A DNA stretch of 18,353 nucleotides from Myxococcales bacterium (GCA_020430675.1 JAGQJJ010000008.1:1-18353), one strand, 5' to 3'; positions 1-7,509 are shown, numbered from the stretch's first letter. The notes: generated from the sequence alone by a model not told the origin. Numbers and translations: made by a program.

Positions 1-485
1 CAGATCACCGCCTGCGTCGTGCGCACCTGGCCCATCATGTCGAACTGCACCAGGATGTTGCTGCCCGAGATCGGGTTGGCCTCGCCGGTCACCGCCACCT
101 CACCAAATGGGATGGTGAAGCTGCCGTCTTCCGCGAGCGGAACCGCGTCCGGTTCGATCGGATCGCCGACCGCGGTGCGCTCGGGCGAAGCCGAGAGCGG
201 CTGGATGCTGATCTTGATGGTCCAGGGATCGCCCTCGGTGATGACCGTCGTGGCGTCGAAGAGCAGCGGCGTGCCCGGCGCGAGCGAGGTGTTCACCGCC
301 AGCAGCGAGGTTCCGCTGCGATCCACCCGGCTGGTGCAGCCCGGCTCGGGCACCGCGGCGTCGGGCACCGGGGGGCGTTCGGAGAGGAAACGATCCGCCG
401 CTGCCTCGGGGTCGGGACAACCCGTAAGCACGACGCCCGCCAGGGTCAGGAGTAGCGAACGTTTTGACAGTGGGAATCGGAGCAT
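1..485 (-). CDS. Predicted lipoprotein, 5' part (runs off the left edge)
   Basis: Reading the minus strand from the ATG at 485 gives 161 open codons that continue past base 1, so the C-terminus is missing. The N-terminus is MLRFPLSKRSLLLTLAGV followed by a lipobox LTGC with the lipidated cysteine at residue 23: a textbook signal peptidase II signal. An acidic, proline-rich linker (about residues 24-48) follows, then a Thr/Ser/Pro-rich region with alternating hydrophobic residues that looks beta-rich. A Shine-Dalgarno-like GAGG (complement of 494-497) lies 8 bases before the start. I recognise no family. It is divergent from the FadL-type gene, with 130 bases between the two starts. The plus strand is also open here, but that reading has no RBS or family signal, and the lipoprotein signal decides the strand. 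Role beyond being a membrane-anchored lipoprotein is unknown. Confidence 0.75.
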   Translation of the reverse strand, partial: MLRFPLSKRSLLLTLAGVVLTGCPDPEAAADRFLSERPPVPDAAVPEPGCTSRVDRSGTSLLAVNTSLAPGTPLLFDATTVITEGDPWTIKISIQPLSASPERTAVGDPIEPDAVPLAEDGSFTIPFGEVAVTGEANPISGSNILVQFDMMGQVRTTQAVI

Positions 486-509
486 GGTACGCGCCTCAAC
501 AGGGGGTTG

Positions 510-523
510 CCCCGAGGTCGGGG
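510..523. other. Inverted repeat in the divergent lipoprotein/fadL-like gap
   Basis: CCCCGA-GG-TCGGGG is a perfect 6-bp inverted repeat with a 2-base centre. It lies 25-38 bases before the minus-strand lipoprotein start and about 90 bases before the FadL-like start. It could be an operator or a leader hairpin, but GC-rich DNA makes such repeats by chance. No convincing -35/-10 pair was found in the 486-615 gap. Confidence 0.3.
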
Positions 524-600
524 TGTCGCCCGAGTCTGCGACGCCAACACCTACGCTGTCAACGTCCGACCCGCCTGCATTGCGGGGCGGCTCCAGGATC

Positions 601-607
601 GAGGAGG
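601..607 (+). promoter_or_regulatory. Shine-Dalgarno deciding the fadL-like start
   Basis: GAGGAGG ends 8 bases before the GTG at 616. This supports GTG 616 over the alternatives GTG 610 and ATG 628, and over any upstream start, since the frame stays open far to the left. Confidence 0.65.
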
Positions 608-615
608 GGGTGCTC

Positions 616-2091
616 GTGAAGCGCTCGATGTGGACGGCTCTGACCGTTCTGACGCTTTGCATCTCTCAGGCACACGCGGGCGGTTTTGTGGTCGCCCGCT
701 TCGGCGGCGAGCACGGTCACGTCACGACCGACAACGCCACCGCGATGTACTACAACCCGGCCGGCATCTCGCTGCGCGCCGGCACTCACCTCTACCTCGA
801 CGGCACTTTTGCGTGGCGCTCGTTCACCTATGACCGCGACCCGGCGGCCATCGACAACGTGATCGCCGACGGCGAGACCAGCGTCGGCACCCGGGCCGAT
901 CAGATCGCCCAGAACTCGGGCGAAGGCGGCCTGTTCAACTTCGCCGCCGCGCCGTTTGCGGGCGTGGTGACCGACTTCGGCGTGCCCAACCTGGGCGTCG
1001 GCCTCAGCTTCTACGCCCCGTTCGGCGGCGCCTCGGTCTACGACACCAAGGACGAGTACAAGGGCACCCCGGCCTTCGACGGCTCGCAGCGCTGGTGGGC
1101 GATCGAGGGCACGATCCGCACGCTCTACGTCACCGGCGCGGTGGCCTACACCATCCCCAAGCTCAACCTCTCGCTCGGCGTGGGCCTCAACTTCGCGCGC
1201 AGCGAGGTGCACACGATCCGGGCGCGCAACGCCACCGGCCACGATCACATGACCGACGCCGAGGGCAACCCGGTCGAGGGGCGCGCCATCGTCGACGTGA
1301 GCGGCAACGAGTTCGCCCTGGGCGGGGGCCTGATCTGGAAGCCCGTCGACAACGTCTGGCTGGGCGCCTCGTACCAGAGCGCGCCGAACTTCGGCGAGAG
1401 CGTGCTCGCGGGCACCGCCACGCTGGTGCAGGGCCGCGGGGTCTACGCCGGCGGCGTGCCCGAAGAGCCCGACGTCGAGCTCAAGCAGAGCCTGCCCGAC
1501 ATCTTCCGTCTCGGCGGGCGCTGGCGGCCGGTCGATGTGGCCGAGATCCGCCTCTTCGGCGAGTTGCAGCGTTGGAGCAGCTTCGACAAGCAGTGCATCA
1601 TCGACACCAGCAAGGACCAGAAGTGCGACGGCTCGACCGGCACGGTCGCCCTGCTGCCGCGCGACTGGGAAGACTCGTTCGGCGTGCGCGCCGGCGGCTC
1701 GTACTGGATCAGCCCCGACATCGAGCTGTACGTCGGCGCCGGCTTCGACATGAGCGCCGTGCCCGACGACACGCTTGAGGCGGGCCTCTACGACACCGAC
1801 AAAGGCACCGCTTCGCTCGGCGGTCGCTTCACGCTGCTCGACGGCGCGCTGGCCATCTCGGCGACCTATACGCAGGTCTTCTACGCCGACCGCGAGATCA
1901 AGCCGCGCGGCCACGTGCAGAAGGGCGCCGGCACGCCGGTCGACGAGAGCGCGGCGCAGAACGACCCGATCGAGACCGAGACCGACATCAACCGCTTTGG
2001 CTTTGCCACCAACGAGCGCAACCCCGACTCGGCGGGCACGTACAAGCAGGCGGTCGGCGTCTTCAACCTGAACGTCGAGTACAACTTCTGA
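616..2091 (+). CDS. FadL/OmpP1/TodX-family outer-membrane transport protein
   Basis: The 491-residue product has a signal peptide starting MKRSMWTALTVLTL and ending AHA-GG, so signal peptidase I cleavage near residue 21 is likely. The mature N-terminus has the family pattern: FVVARFGGEHG, then TTDNATAMYYNPAGI, which corresponds to the conserved N-terminal region (hatch) of FadL-like barrels. The remainder alternates aromatic, glycine and polar residues as beta strands do, and the protein ends YNF with a terminal phenylalanine typical of BAM-assembled barrels. Family members move long-chain fatty acids or other hydrophobic compounds across the outer membrane; the substrate here cannot be read from sequence. 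Length fits the usual 400-500 residues. The start GTG 616 is chosen from the RBS at 601-607. The open frame extends upstream to base 19, but that part is antisense to the divergent lipoprotein gene. Confidence 0.88.
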   Translation: MKRSMWTALTVLTLCISQAHAGGFVVARFGGEHGHVTTDNATAMYYNPAGISLRAGTHLYLDGTFAWRSFTYDRDPAAIDNVIADGETSVGTRADQIAQNSGEGGLFNFAAAPFAGVVTDFGVPNLGVGLSFYAPFGGASVYDTKDEYKGTPAFDGSQRWWAIEGTIRTLYVTGAVAYTIPKLNLSLGVGLNFARSEVHTIRARNATGHDHMTDAEGNPVEGRAIVDVSGNEFALGGGLIWKPVDNVWLGASYQSAPNFGESVLAGTATLVQGRGVYAGGVPEEPDVELKQSLPDIFRLGGRWRPVDVAEIRLFGELQRWSSFDKQCIIDTSKDQKCDGSTGTVALLPRDWEDSFGVRAGGSYWISPDIELYVGAGFDMSAVPDDTLEAGLYDTDKGTASLGGRFTLLDGALAISATYTQVFYADREIKPRGHVQKGAGTPVDESAAQNDPIETETDINRFGFATNERNPDSAGTYKQAVGVFNLNVEYNF

Positions 2092-2112
2092 CCCGCTGCG
2101 CCCAAGCCCGCC

Positions 2113-3138
2113 ATGCCGCTGCGTGAGGTCGAGGGCCAGGCGCAGCCGGTCGAAGCGCTGCGCCGGGCGCTGCTCGGGCGGCGGCTCCACCACGCCTATC
2201 TGTTCGCCGGACCCGATGGGGTGGGCAAGGCCCTCTGCGCCCAGGGTTTTGCCGAAGCGCTGCTCTGCGCCACGCCGCGCGATGACGGCGACGCCTGCGG
2301 CGCCTGCAACCCCTGCCGCCGCACCGCCGAGCGCCAGCACCCCGACCTGCACATCGTCGCCCGCCGTGAGAAGAAGGCCGGCGAGCTGGAGCGCCAGATT
2401 CGCATCGAGCAGGTGCGCGAACTGCAACGGGCGCTGAGCTTCAAGAGCTTCGAGGGCGCCCGCCGCGTGGTGCTGCTGCTCGAAGCCGAGAAGATGAACC
2501 CGGCCACGGCCAACGCGCTGCTCAAGACGCTGGAAGAGCCCGGCCCCGACACGCACTTCATCCTGGTGACCGCGGCGCCGCATACCCTGCTGCCGACGGT
2601 GATCTCGCGCTGCCAGCGGGTGCGGTTTGCCCCGTTGCCGCGGGCATTGGTCGCCACCAAGCTGGTCGAGCTGGGCGATCTGACCCCGGCGGCGGCCGAT
2701 CTGCTGGCCGGGCTCGCCGAAGGTTCGATCGGCAAGGGCCTCAACCTGATGCGCAGCGATGTGCTCGATCGCCGCCAGGTGATCCTGGCCCGCGCCGATG
2801 ACCCCGAGGGGCTCGACAAGGTGCCCGAGCTGCTCGACTTCGCCGACGAGCTGGCCCGCCCCGAGCAGCGCGGCACGCTGCCGCTGGTCTTTCACCTGCT
2901 GCGCACCTGGTATCGCGATCTGCTGCTGGTGCTGACCGGCCTGCCCTACGAGGCCCTGGTGCACCGCGATCTGGCCGCGCGCGCCCGCCAGCGGGCCGCC
3001 GGGCTCGACGTCGACGCGGTGCTGGGGCGGCTCTCGCTGCTCAACCGCACCGAAGAGGCGATCTTCGACCGCAACGCCAACGCACGCCTCTCGATCGAGG
3101 CGATGTTGCTGCATCTGGCCGGGGTGGAGGCGACATGA
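2113..3138 (+). CDS. holB: DNA polymerase III subunit delta' (clamp loader)
   Basis: The 341-residue product belongs to the AAA+ clamp-loader family that loads the sliding clamp. The N-terminus (EGQAQPVEALRRAL, then HHAYLFAGP) is typical of HolB. A P-loop-like GPDGVGKA spans residues 33-40, but alanine replaces the Ser/Thr that normally follows the lysine, so ATP hydrolysis is doubtful, as expected for delta'. Cysteines 52, 62, 65 and 68 (C-x9-CxxCxxC) form the zinc module of the family. MNPATANALLKTLEEPGP (residues 128-145) and the SRC motif (165-167) are diagnostic; SRC is the arginine-finger motif of clamp loaders. Start ATG 2113 has no good Shine-Dalgarno and lies 21 bases after the fadL-like stop, so translation may be coupled. 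It could be mistaken for DnaX (gamma/tau), but the length and lack of a C-terminal extension favour delta'. Confidence 0.9.
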   Translation: MPLREVEGQAQPVEALRRALLGRRLHHAYLFAGPDGVGKALCAQGFAEALLCATPRDDGDACGACNPCRRTAERQHPDLHIVARREKKAGELERQIRIEQVRELQRALSFKSFEGARRVVLLLEAEKMNPATANALLKTLEEPGPDTHFILVTAAPHTLLPTVISRCQRVRFAPLPRALVATKLVELGDLTPAAADLLAGLAEGSIGKGLNLMRSDVLDRRQVILARADDPEGLDKVPELLDFADELARPEQRGTLPLVFHLLRTWYRDLLLVLTGLPYEALVHRDLAARARQRAAGLDVDAVLGRLSLLNRTEEAIFDRNANARLSIEAMLLHLAGVEAT

Positions 3139-3389
3139 CCGAACCGCAAGAGGTGGACTTCGCCGCGCTGGTCGAGGCGCTGCTGGGCGGGCCGGTCGTG
3201 CCGGTGACCACGCCGCGCCGCTCGTTGGCGGCGGTGGAGGCCGAGGCCGAGGCGCCGGACGGCGAAGCGGGCGACGAAGAAGCCGCCGACGAGGCGAACC
3301 CACGCCGCAAGCGCCGCCGTCGCCGCCGCACACGGCAGGGTGGCCAGCAAGGCGAGGCGCGTGGTAAGCAGGGCAGCTCCAACGCCTGA
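3135..3389 (+). CDS. Small acidic/arginine-rich hypothetical protein between holB and metG
   Basis: This 84-residue protein overlaps the holB stop by ATGA (3135-3138) and has a strong GGAGG (3126-3130) 4 bases before its ATG, which supports real translation. It has three parts. A short amphipathic/hydrophobic N-terminus runs DFAALVEALLGGPVVPV (about residues 8-24). A strongly acidic stretch (about 33-55) is rich in Glu, Asp and Ala. A basic block RRKRRRRRRTRQGG follows (about 57-70), with a Gly/Gln/Lys tail. There is no cysteine, membrane helix or signal peptide. I do not recognise a family. The basic tail would suit RNA, DNA or ribosome binding, and the neighbours (clamp loader, methionyl-tRNA synthetase) make a nucleic-acid role plausible, but this is inference. 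The metG start follows 14 bases after its stop. Confidence 0.7.
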   Translation: MTEPQEVDFAALVEALLGGPVVPVTTPRRSLAAVEAEAEAPDGEAGDEEAADEANPRRKRRRRRRTRQGGQQGEARGKQGSSNA

Positions 3390-3393
3390 CCGC

Positions 3394-3397
3394 GGAG
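3394..3397 (+). promoter_or_regulatory. Shine-Dalgarno deciding the metG start
   Basis: GGAG lies 6 bases before ATG 3404 but only 3 bases before the in-frame TTG 3401, so ATG 3404 is the better start. Confidence 0.5.
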
Positions 3398-3403
3398 CGC
3401 TTG

Positions 3404-5329
3404 ATGTCGCGCAGCTTCTACGTCACCACGCCCATCTATTACGTCAACGCCGCGCCGCATATCGGCCACGCCTATACCAGCCTGGCCGCCGATACGCTCT
3501 GCCGCTGGCACGCGCTGGCCGGCGAAGACGCCTTCCTGTTGACGGGCACCGACGAGCACGGGCTGAAGATCCAGCAGGCGGCGCGCGACGCCGGGGTCAC
3601 GCCCCAGGCCCACGCCGATCGCTATGCGCGGCCGTTCCGCGAGATGAGCGACGCGCTCGACGTGGCCTACCACGACTTCATCCGCACCACCGAGCCGCGC
3701 CACGCCGAGGTGGTCTGCGAGATGTGGAAGCGCATGGCCGCCGCCGGCGACATCTACGAGGGCGTGTACGAGGGCTGGTACAGCGTCGGCGATGAGGCCT
3801 ATTTCACCGAAGAAGAGCTGGTCGACGGTCGCGCGCCCAGCGGCCATGCGGTCGAGTGGGTGCGCGAGCCGAGCTATTTCTTCCGCCTGTCGAAGTACGG
3901 GCCGCGCCTGCTCGAACACATGGACGCAAACCCCGACTTCGTGCGCCCGCCCGGCCGCGCCAACGAGATGCGCCGCTTTGTCGAGCAGGGCCTGCAGGAC
4001 ATCTCGATCAGCCGCACCAACTTCGATTGGGGCATCCCCGCGCCCGGCGTAGAAGGCCACGTCATCTATGTCTGGCTCGACGCGCTCACGAACTACATCA
4101 GCGCGCTCGGCGGTCCGAGCGGCGAGCGGTACGCGAAGTACTGGCCGGGCATGCACCTGATCGGCAAGGACATCCTGCGCTTCCACACCGTCTACTGGCC
4201 CGCCTTCTTGATGAGCGCGGGCCTGCCGGTGCCCCGCCAGATCTTCGCCCACGGCTGGTGGACGCATGACGGCGAGAAGATGAGCAAGACGCGCGGCAAC
4301 GTGATCGATCCGTTCGACATCGTCGCCCGCTACGGCCCCGACACCTTCCGCTACTTCCTGCTGCGCGAGATCAGCTTCGGCACCGACGGCGACTTCAGCG
4401 AGCGGGCGCTGCGCGATCGCATCAACGGCGATCTGGCCAATGATTACGGCAACCTGGTCAACCGCACGCTCGGCATGTTGCAGCGCTATTTCGGCGGCGA
4501 GGTGCCGACGCGCGGGCGGGCCGACGAGGCCGACGCGGTGTTGCAGGCGGCGCACGCCGAGGCCCGCGACGGCGCGGCGGCGGCGATGCACGAGCTGGCC
4601 TTCCACCGCGCGCTGGGCGCCATCTGGGGCCTCGTCTCGGCGGCCAACAAGTATGTCGACGTCTGCGCGCCCTGGGCCTTGGCCAAGCGTGGCGATCAGG
4701 ACCGCCTGCGCGAGGTGCTCTACTCGCTGTGCGAGGCGCTGCGCATCATCGGCATCTGGACGCTGCCGTTCTTGCCGCGCAAGGCGGCCGAGCTGCTCGA
4801 CCGGCTGCAGGTGCCCGCCGAGGCGCGCACGCTGGACGCAGCGGCCAAATGGGGCGGACTGCCCTCAAACTTCACCGTCAGCAAGGGAGGCGCCTTGTTC
4901 CCGCGCATTGAAGAGCCCAAGGCCGAGCCCAGCCCCGCCGGCCCTGCGCCGGCCAAGGCCGAGCCCAAGGCGGCGCCGAAAGCCGCGCCGGTTGAGGGGC
5001 TGGCCACCATCGAGTACGGCGACTTCGCCAAGATCGAGCTGCGCGTCGCCCGGGTCGTCGCCGCCGAGAAGCACCCCAACGCCGACAAGCTGCTCAAGCT
5101 CACGCTCGATGCGGGCGACGCCGAGCCGCGCACGGTCTGCGCCGGCATCGCCGGGGCCTACGCGCCCGAGGCGTTGGTCGGGCAGACCGTCTGCCTGCTC
5201 GCCAACCTGGCGCCGCGCAAGCTGCGCGGGGTGATGAGCCAGGGCATGATCCTGGCCGCGGGCGAAGGCGAGAACGTCAAGCTGATGACCGTGCCCGGAG
5301 ACCTGAGCCCCGGAACGCGCATCTCCTGA
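3404..5329 (+). CDS. metG: Methionyl-tRNA synthetase with C-terminal tRNA-binding domain
   Basis: The 641-residue product charges tRNA-Met with methionine in the cytoplasm. The class I signatures are present: HIGH at residues 19-22 (PHIGHAYTS), TGTDEHG at 48-53, and KMSKT at 292-296 (MSKTRGNVIDPF). The CP-domain segment GWYSVGDEAYFTEEELVDG (about 124-142) lacks the CxxC zinc-knuckle cysteines found in many MetRS enzymes, so this is a zinc-free type. After the anticodon-binding helices there is an Ala/Pro/Lys/Glu-rich linker (about 505-532). A C-terminal EMAP/Trbp111-type OB-fold tRNA-binding domain follows (about 537-641), with KIELRVARV, HPNADKLL and SQGMILAA; this domain is linked to dimerisation and tRNA affinity in relatives. 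It is third in the holB cluster. A GC hairpin follows the gene. Confidence 0.96.
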   Translation: MSRSFYVTTPIYYVNAAPHIGHAYTSLAADTLCRWHALAGEDAFLLTGTDEHGLKIQQAARDAGVTPQAHADRYARPFREMSDALDVAYHDFIRTTEPRHAEVVCEMWKRMAAAGDIYEGVYEGWYSVGDEAYFTEEELVDGRAPSGHAVEWVREPSYFFRLSKYGPRLLEHMDANPDFVRPPGRANEMRRFVEQGLQDISISRTNFDWGIPAPGVEGHVIYVWLDALTNYISALGGPSGERYAKYWPGMHLIGKDILRFHTVYWPAFLMSAGLPVPRQIFAHGWWTHDGEKMSKTRGNVIDPFDIVARYGPDTFRYFLLREISFGTDGDFSERALRDRINGDLANDYGNLVNRTLGMLQRYFGGEVPTRGRADEADAVLQAAHAEARDGAAAAMHELAFHRALGAIWGLVSAANKYVDVCAPWALAKRGDQDRLREVLYSLCEALRIIGIWTLPFLPRKAAELLDRLQVPAEARTLDAAAKWGGLPSNFTVSKGGALFPRIEEPKAEPSPAGPAPAKAEPKAAPKAAPVEGLATIEYGDFAKIELRVARVVAAEKHPNADKLLKLTLDAGDAEPRTVCAGIAGAYAPEALVGQTVCLLANLAPRKLRGVMSQGMILAAGEGENVKLMTVPGDLSPGTRIS

Positions 5330-5334
5330 GCACG

Positions 5335-5352
5335 GCCCCGCCCAGGCGGGGC
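5335..5352 (+). other. GC-rich hairpin between metG and dps
   Basis: GCCCCGC-CCAG-GCGGGGC can form a 7-bp all-GC stem with a 4-base loop, starting 6 bases after the metG stop. No T-run follows, so it is not a classical intrinsic terminator. It could be an mRNA 3'-end stabiliser or a partial terminator ahead of dps. Confidence 0.4.
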
Positions 5353-5375
5353 GGTCAGACGAGTGGAGGATCCCG

Positions 5376-5846
5376 ATGCAGCCCGATATCGGCATCGCGG
5401 CCGACGACCGCAAAGCCATCGTGCACGGCGTCTCGCGAGTGCTTGCCGACAGCTATACCCTCATGCTCAAAACCCTGAACTTCCACTGGAACGTCAAGGG
5501 TCCGATGTTCAACACCCTGCACCTGATGTTCGAGCAGCAGTACAACGAGCTGCTGCCGGCGGTCGACGGCCTCGCCGAGCGCATCCGCGCCCTGGGCGAG
5601 CCGGCGCCGGCGAGCTACAGCGCGTTTGGCAAGCTGACCTCGATCAACGACGAGCCAGGCGTGCCGGCGGCGCTCGACATGGTGCGCCAGCTGATGCAGG
5701 GCCACGAAGCGGTGGCCCGCACCGCGCGCGAGGTGCTGCCGCTCGCCCAGAAGGCCGATGATGAGGTCACCGCCGACATGCTGATCGGGCGCATGCAGAT
5801 TCACGAGAAGACCGCCTGGATGCTGCGCACGCTGCTCGAAGCATGA
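5376..5846 (+). CDS. dps: Dps-family ferritin (DNA protection during starvation)
   Basis: The 156-residue product matches the usual size of Dps, a 12-subunit mini-ferritin that oxidises ferrous iron with peroxide, stores it as mineral and protects DNA. The intersubunit ferroxidase ligands are visible with family spacing: H37 (NFHWNVKGP), H49 (NTLHLMFEQQYNEL), D64 and E68 (VDGLAERIRALG). The C-terminal IHEKTAWMLRTLLEA is also characteristic. There is no long lysine-rich N-terminal tail of the E. coli DNA-binding kind, so DNA binding is uncertain. The start ATG 5376 has GGAGGA (5365-5370) 5 bases upstream. The gene is 46 bases after metG on the same strand and converges with pgi 16 bases downstream. 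I saw no clear PerR/Fur or OxyR site upstream. Confidence 0.92.
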   Translation: MQPDIGIAADDRKAIVHGVSRVLADSYTLMLKTLNFHWNVKGPMFNTLHLMFEQQYNELLPAVDGLAERIRALGEPAPASYSAFGKLTSINDEPGVPAALDMVRQLMQGHEAVARTAREVLPLAQKADDEVTADMLIGRMQIHEKTAWMLRTLLEA

Positions 5847-5850
5847 TTCA

Positions 5851-5866
5851 ATGACCAGCTGGTCAT
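5851..5866. terminator. Perfect 16-bp palindrome at the dps/pgi convergent end
   Basis: ATGACCAGCTGGTCAT is its own reverse complement. It sits just after the dps stop (5844-5846) and covers the pgi stop codon (complement of 5863-5865). On the plus strand it is followed by GATTTCTT, a weak T-rich tail, so a modest bidirectional transcription terminator is the best guess. As RNA the stem would be ATGACC/GGTCAT with a 4-base AGCT loop. A protein-binding site is the alternative. Confidence 0.4.
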
Positions 5867-7509
5867 GATTTCTTACGCAGCGCCCGCGTCGCCGCGATCA
5901 AGCCCGTCGTCGACGCATCGCGCCCGCTGACCGGCTCAGCGCTGTCGATCAGCGGCCCGAGCTGCCCCGCGAGCGCCTTGCCCAGCTCGACGCCCCACTG
6001 ATCGAAGCTGAACACGTCCCAGATCACCCCCTGCACGAAGATCTTGTGCTCGTAGAGCGCGACGAGCTGGCCCAATGCAAAGGCGTCGAGCTGATCGAGC
6101 AGGAAGGTGGTGCTGGGGCGGCCGCCCGGGAAGACCTTATGCGGCGCGAGGCGATCGATGGCCTCGGTGGCCATGCCCGCCGCGGTCAGCTCGGCGCGCG
6201 CTTCGGCCTCGGTGCGACCCCGCATCAGCGCCTCGCTCTGGGCGAAACAATTGGCCAGCAGCAGCCGGTGATGCTCGGCCAGGTCATGGCGCGGGCGGGC
6301 GGCGACGATGAAGTCGCACGGGATGAACGCCGTGCCCTGGTGCAAGAGCTGGTAGAAGGCGTGCTGCCCGTTGGTGCCCGGCTCGCCGAAGAGCACCGGG
6401 CAGGTCGGCCAGCGCACCGGCAGCCCGTTGCGGCGCACGCGCTTGCCGTTCGATTCCATCTCGGCCTGCTGCAAGTACGCCGGCAGCCGCGCCAGGCCAT
6501 GGTCGTAGGGCAGCACCGCGTGCGCGGTCGCTCCAAAAAAATGTGTGTACCAGACGCCGAGCAGCGCCATCAGCACCGGCACGTTGCGCTCCAGCGGCGC
6601 TTCGACGAAGTGCCGATCAGCGGCGTGGGCCCCGTCGAGCAGGCGCTCGAAGGCCGGCATGCCCACCGCCAGCGCCAGGCTCAGGCCGATCGATGACCAC
6701 ACCGAGAAGCGCCCGCCGACCCAATCCCAGAAGCCGAACATCTGCGCCGGATCGATGCCAAAGGCGGCGACGGCCTCGGCGTTGGTCGACACCGCCACGA
6801 AGTGCTTTGCGATCGCCTTCGATGGCGCGCCGCTGGCCAGGAACCAGGCGCGGGCGCTGCGGGCGTTGGTCAGCGTCTCTTGCGTCGTAAACGTCTTCGA
6901 GGCGACGACAAACAGCGTCGTGCGCGGGTCGAGGCCGGCCAGCGTGGTGGTCAGATCGGCGCCATCAATGTTCGAGACGAAGTGCGCGCGCAGGCCGGGG
7001 CGGTGATCGGGCCACAGCGCGCGGGTCATCATCGCCGGGCCCAGGTCCGAGCCGCCGATGCCGATGTTGACGACATCGGTGATCGGCCGCCCGGTATGGC
7101 CGCAGAACGTGCCCGCGTGCACCGCTTCAACAAAGCGGCCCATCTTCGCCCGCTCGGCCTCGACGACCTCGGCCACCGAGCGGCCGCGCAGATGGCAGAG
7201 CGCGCTGCGATCGCGCAACGCCATATGCAGCACCGCGCGGTTCTCGGTGCGGTTGATCAGCTCGCCGGCAAACATCGCCTCGCGCATGCGCTCGACCTCG
7301 CACTCGCGGGCCAGATCGGTGAGCAGCTTGATGCTCTCGGGCACGATGCGGTGTTTCGAGAAGTCGAAGAGCAGCCCTTCGAGGCGCACCGAGAAGCGCT
7401 CGAAGCGCAGCGGGTCGCGGGTGAACAGGTCGCGCAGGTGCAGGGCGCGCAGCCGCTCGGCGTGGGCGTCGAGGGCGATATAAGCGGGGCGATCGGTCAA
7501 CGCGAACAT
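5863..7509 (-). CDS. pgi: Glucose-6-phosphate isomerase
   Basis: The 548-residue product interconverts glucose-6-phosphate and fructose-6-phosphate in glycolysis and gluconeogenesis. Length matches the E. coli-type PGI (about 550). Both family signatures are visible: WVGGRFSVWSSIGLSLA (about 263-279) and FDQWGVELGKALA (about 502-514). Catalytic candidates are E352 in EMESNGKRV, H383 in GEPGTNGQHAFYQ and K511 in ELGKAL. The phosphate-binding segment NIGIGGSDLGP (148-158) and SKTFTTQETLTN (204-215) are intact. The start ATG (complement of 7507-7509) is preceded by GGGGAGAAG at good spacing. It is the only complete minus-strand gene in the window, convergent with dps and divergent from the VTT-protein gene. 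A run of seven T in the coding strand (complement of 6535-6541) encodes the two phenylalanines of HFFGA. Confidence 0.97.
   Translation of the reverse strand: MFALTDRPAYIALDAHAERLRALHLRDLFTRDPLRFERFSVRLEGLLFDFSKHRIVPESIKLLTDLARECEVERMREAMFAGELINRTENRAVLHMALRDRSALCHLRGRSVAEVVEAERAKMGRFVEAVHAGTFCGHTGRPITDVVNIGIGGSDLGPAMMTRALWPDHRPGLRAHFVSNIDGADLTTTLAGLDPRTTLFVVASKTFTTQETLTNARSARAWFLASGAPSKAIAKHFVAVSTNAEAVAAFGIDPAQMFGFWDWVGGRFSVWSSIGLSLALAVGMPAFERLLDGAHAADRHFVEAPLERNVPVLMALLGVWYTHFFGATAHAVLPYDHGLARLPAYLQQAEMESNGKRVRRNGLPVRWPTCPVLFGEPGTNGQHAFYQLLHQGTAFIPCDFIVAARPRHDLAEHHRLLLANCFAQSEALMRGRTEAEARAELTAAGMATEAIDRLAPHKVFPGGRPSTTFLLDQLDAFALGQLVALYEHKIFVQGVIWDVFSFDQWGVELGKALAGQLGPLIDSAEPVSGRDASTTGLIAATRALRKKS

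Noticed and set aside
19..615. N-terminal extension of the FadL-type protein on the plus strand
   Set aside because: The region is antisense to a lipoprotein with a clear lipobox and RBS; the signal peptide and Shine-Dalgarno place the real start at 616.
559..3333. Very long open frame on the minus strand across the fadL-like gene and holB
   Set aside because: It lies antisense to two clearly recognisable proteins, has low-complexity Arg/Ala/Gly/Val composition and no family signal. Such frames are common opposite GC-rich genes.
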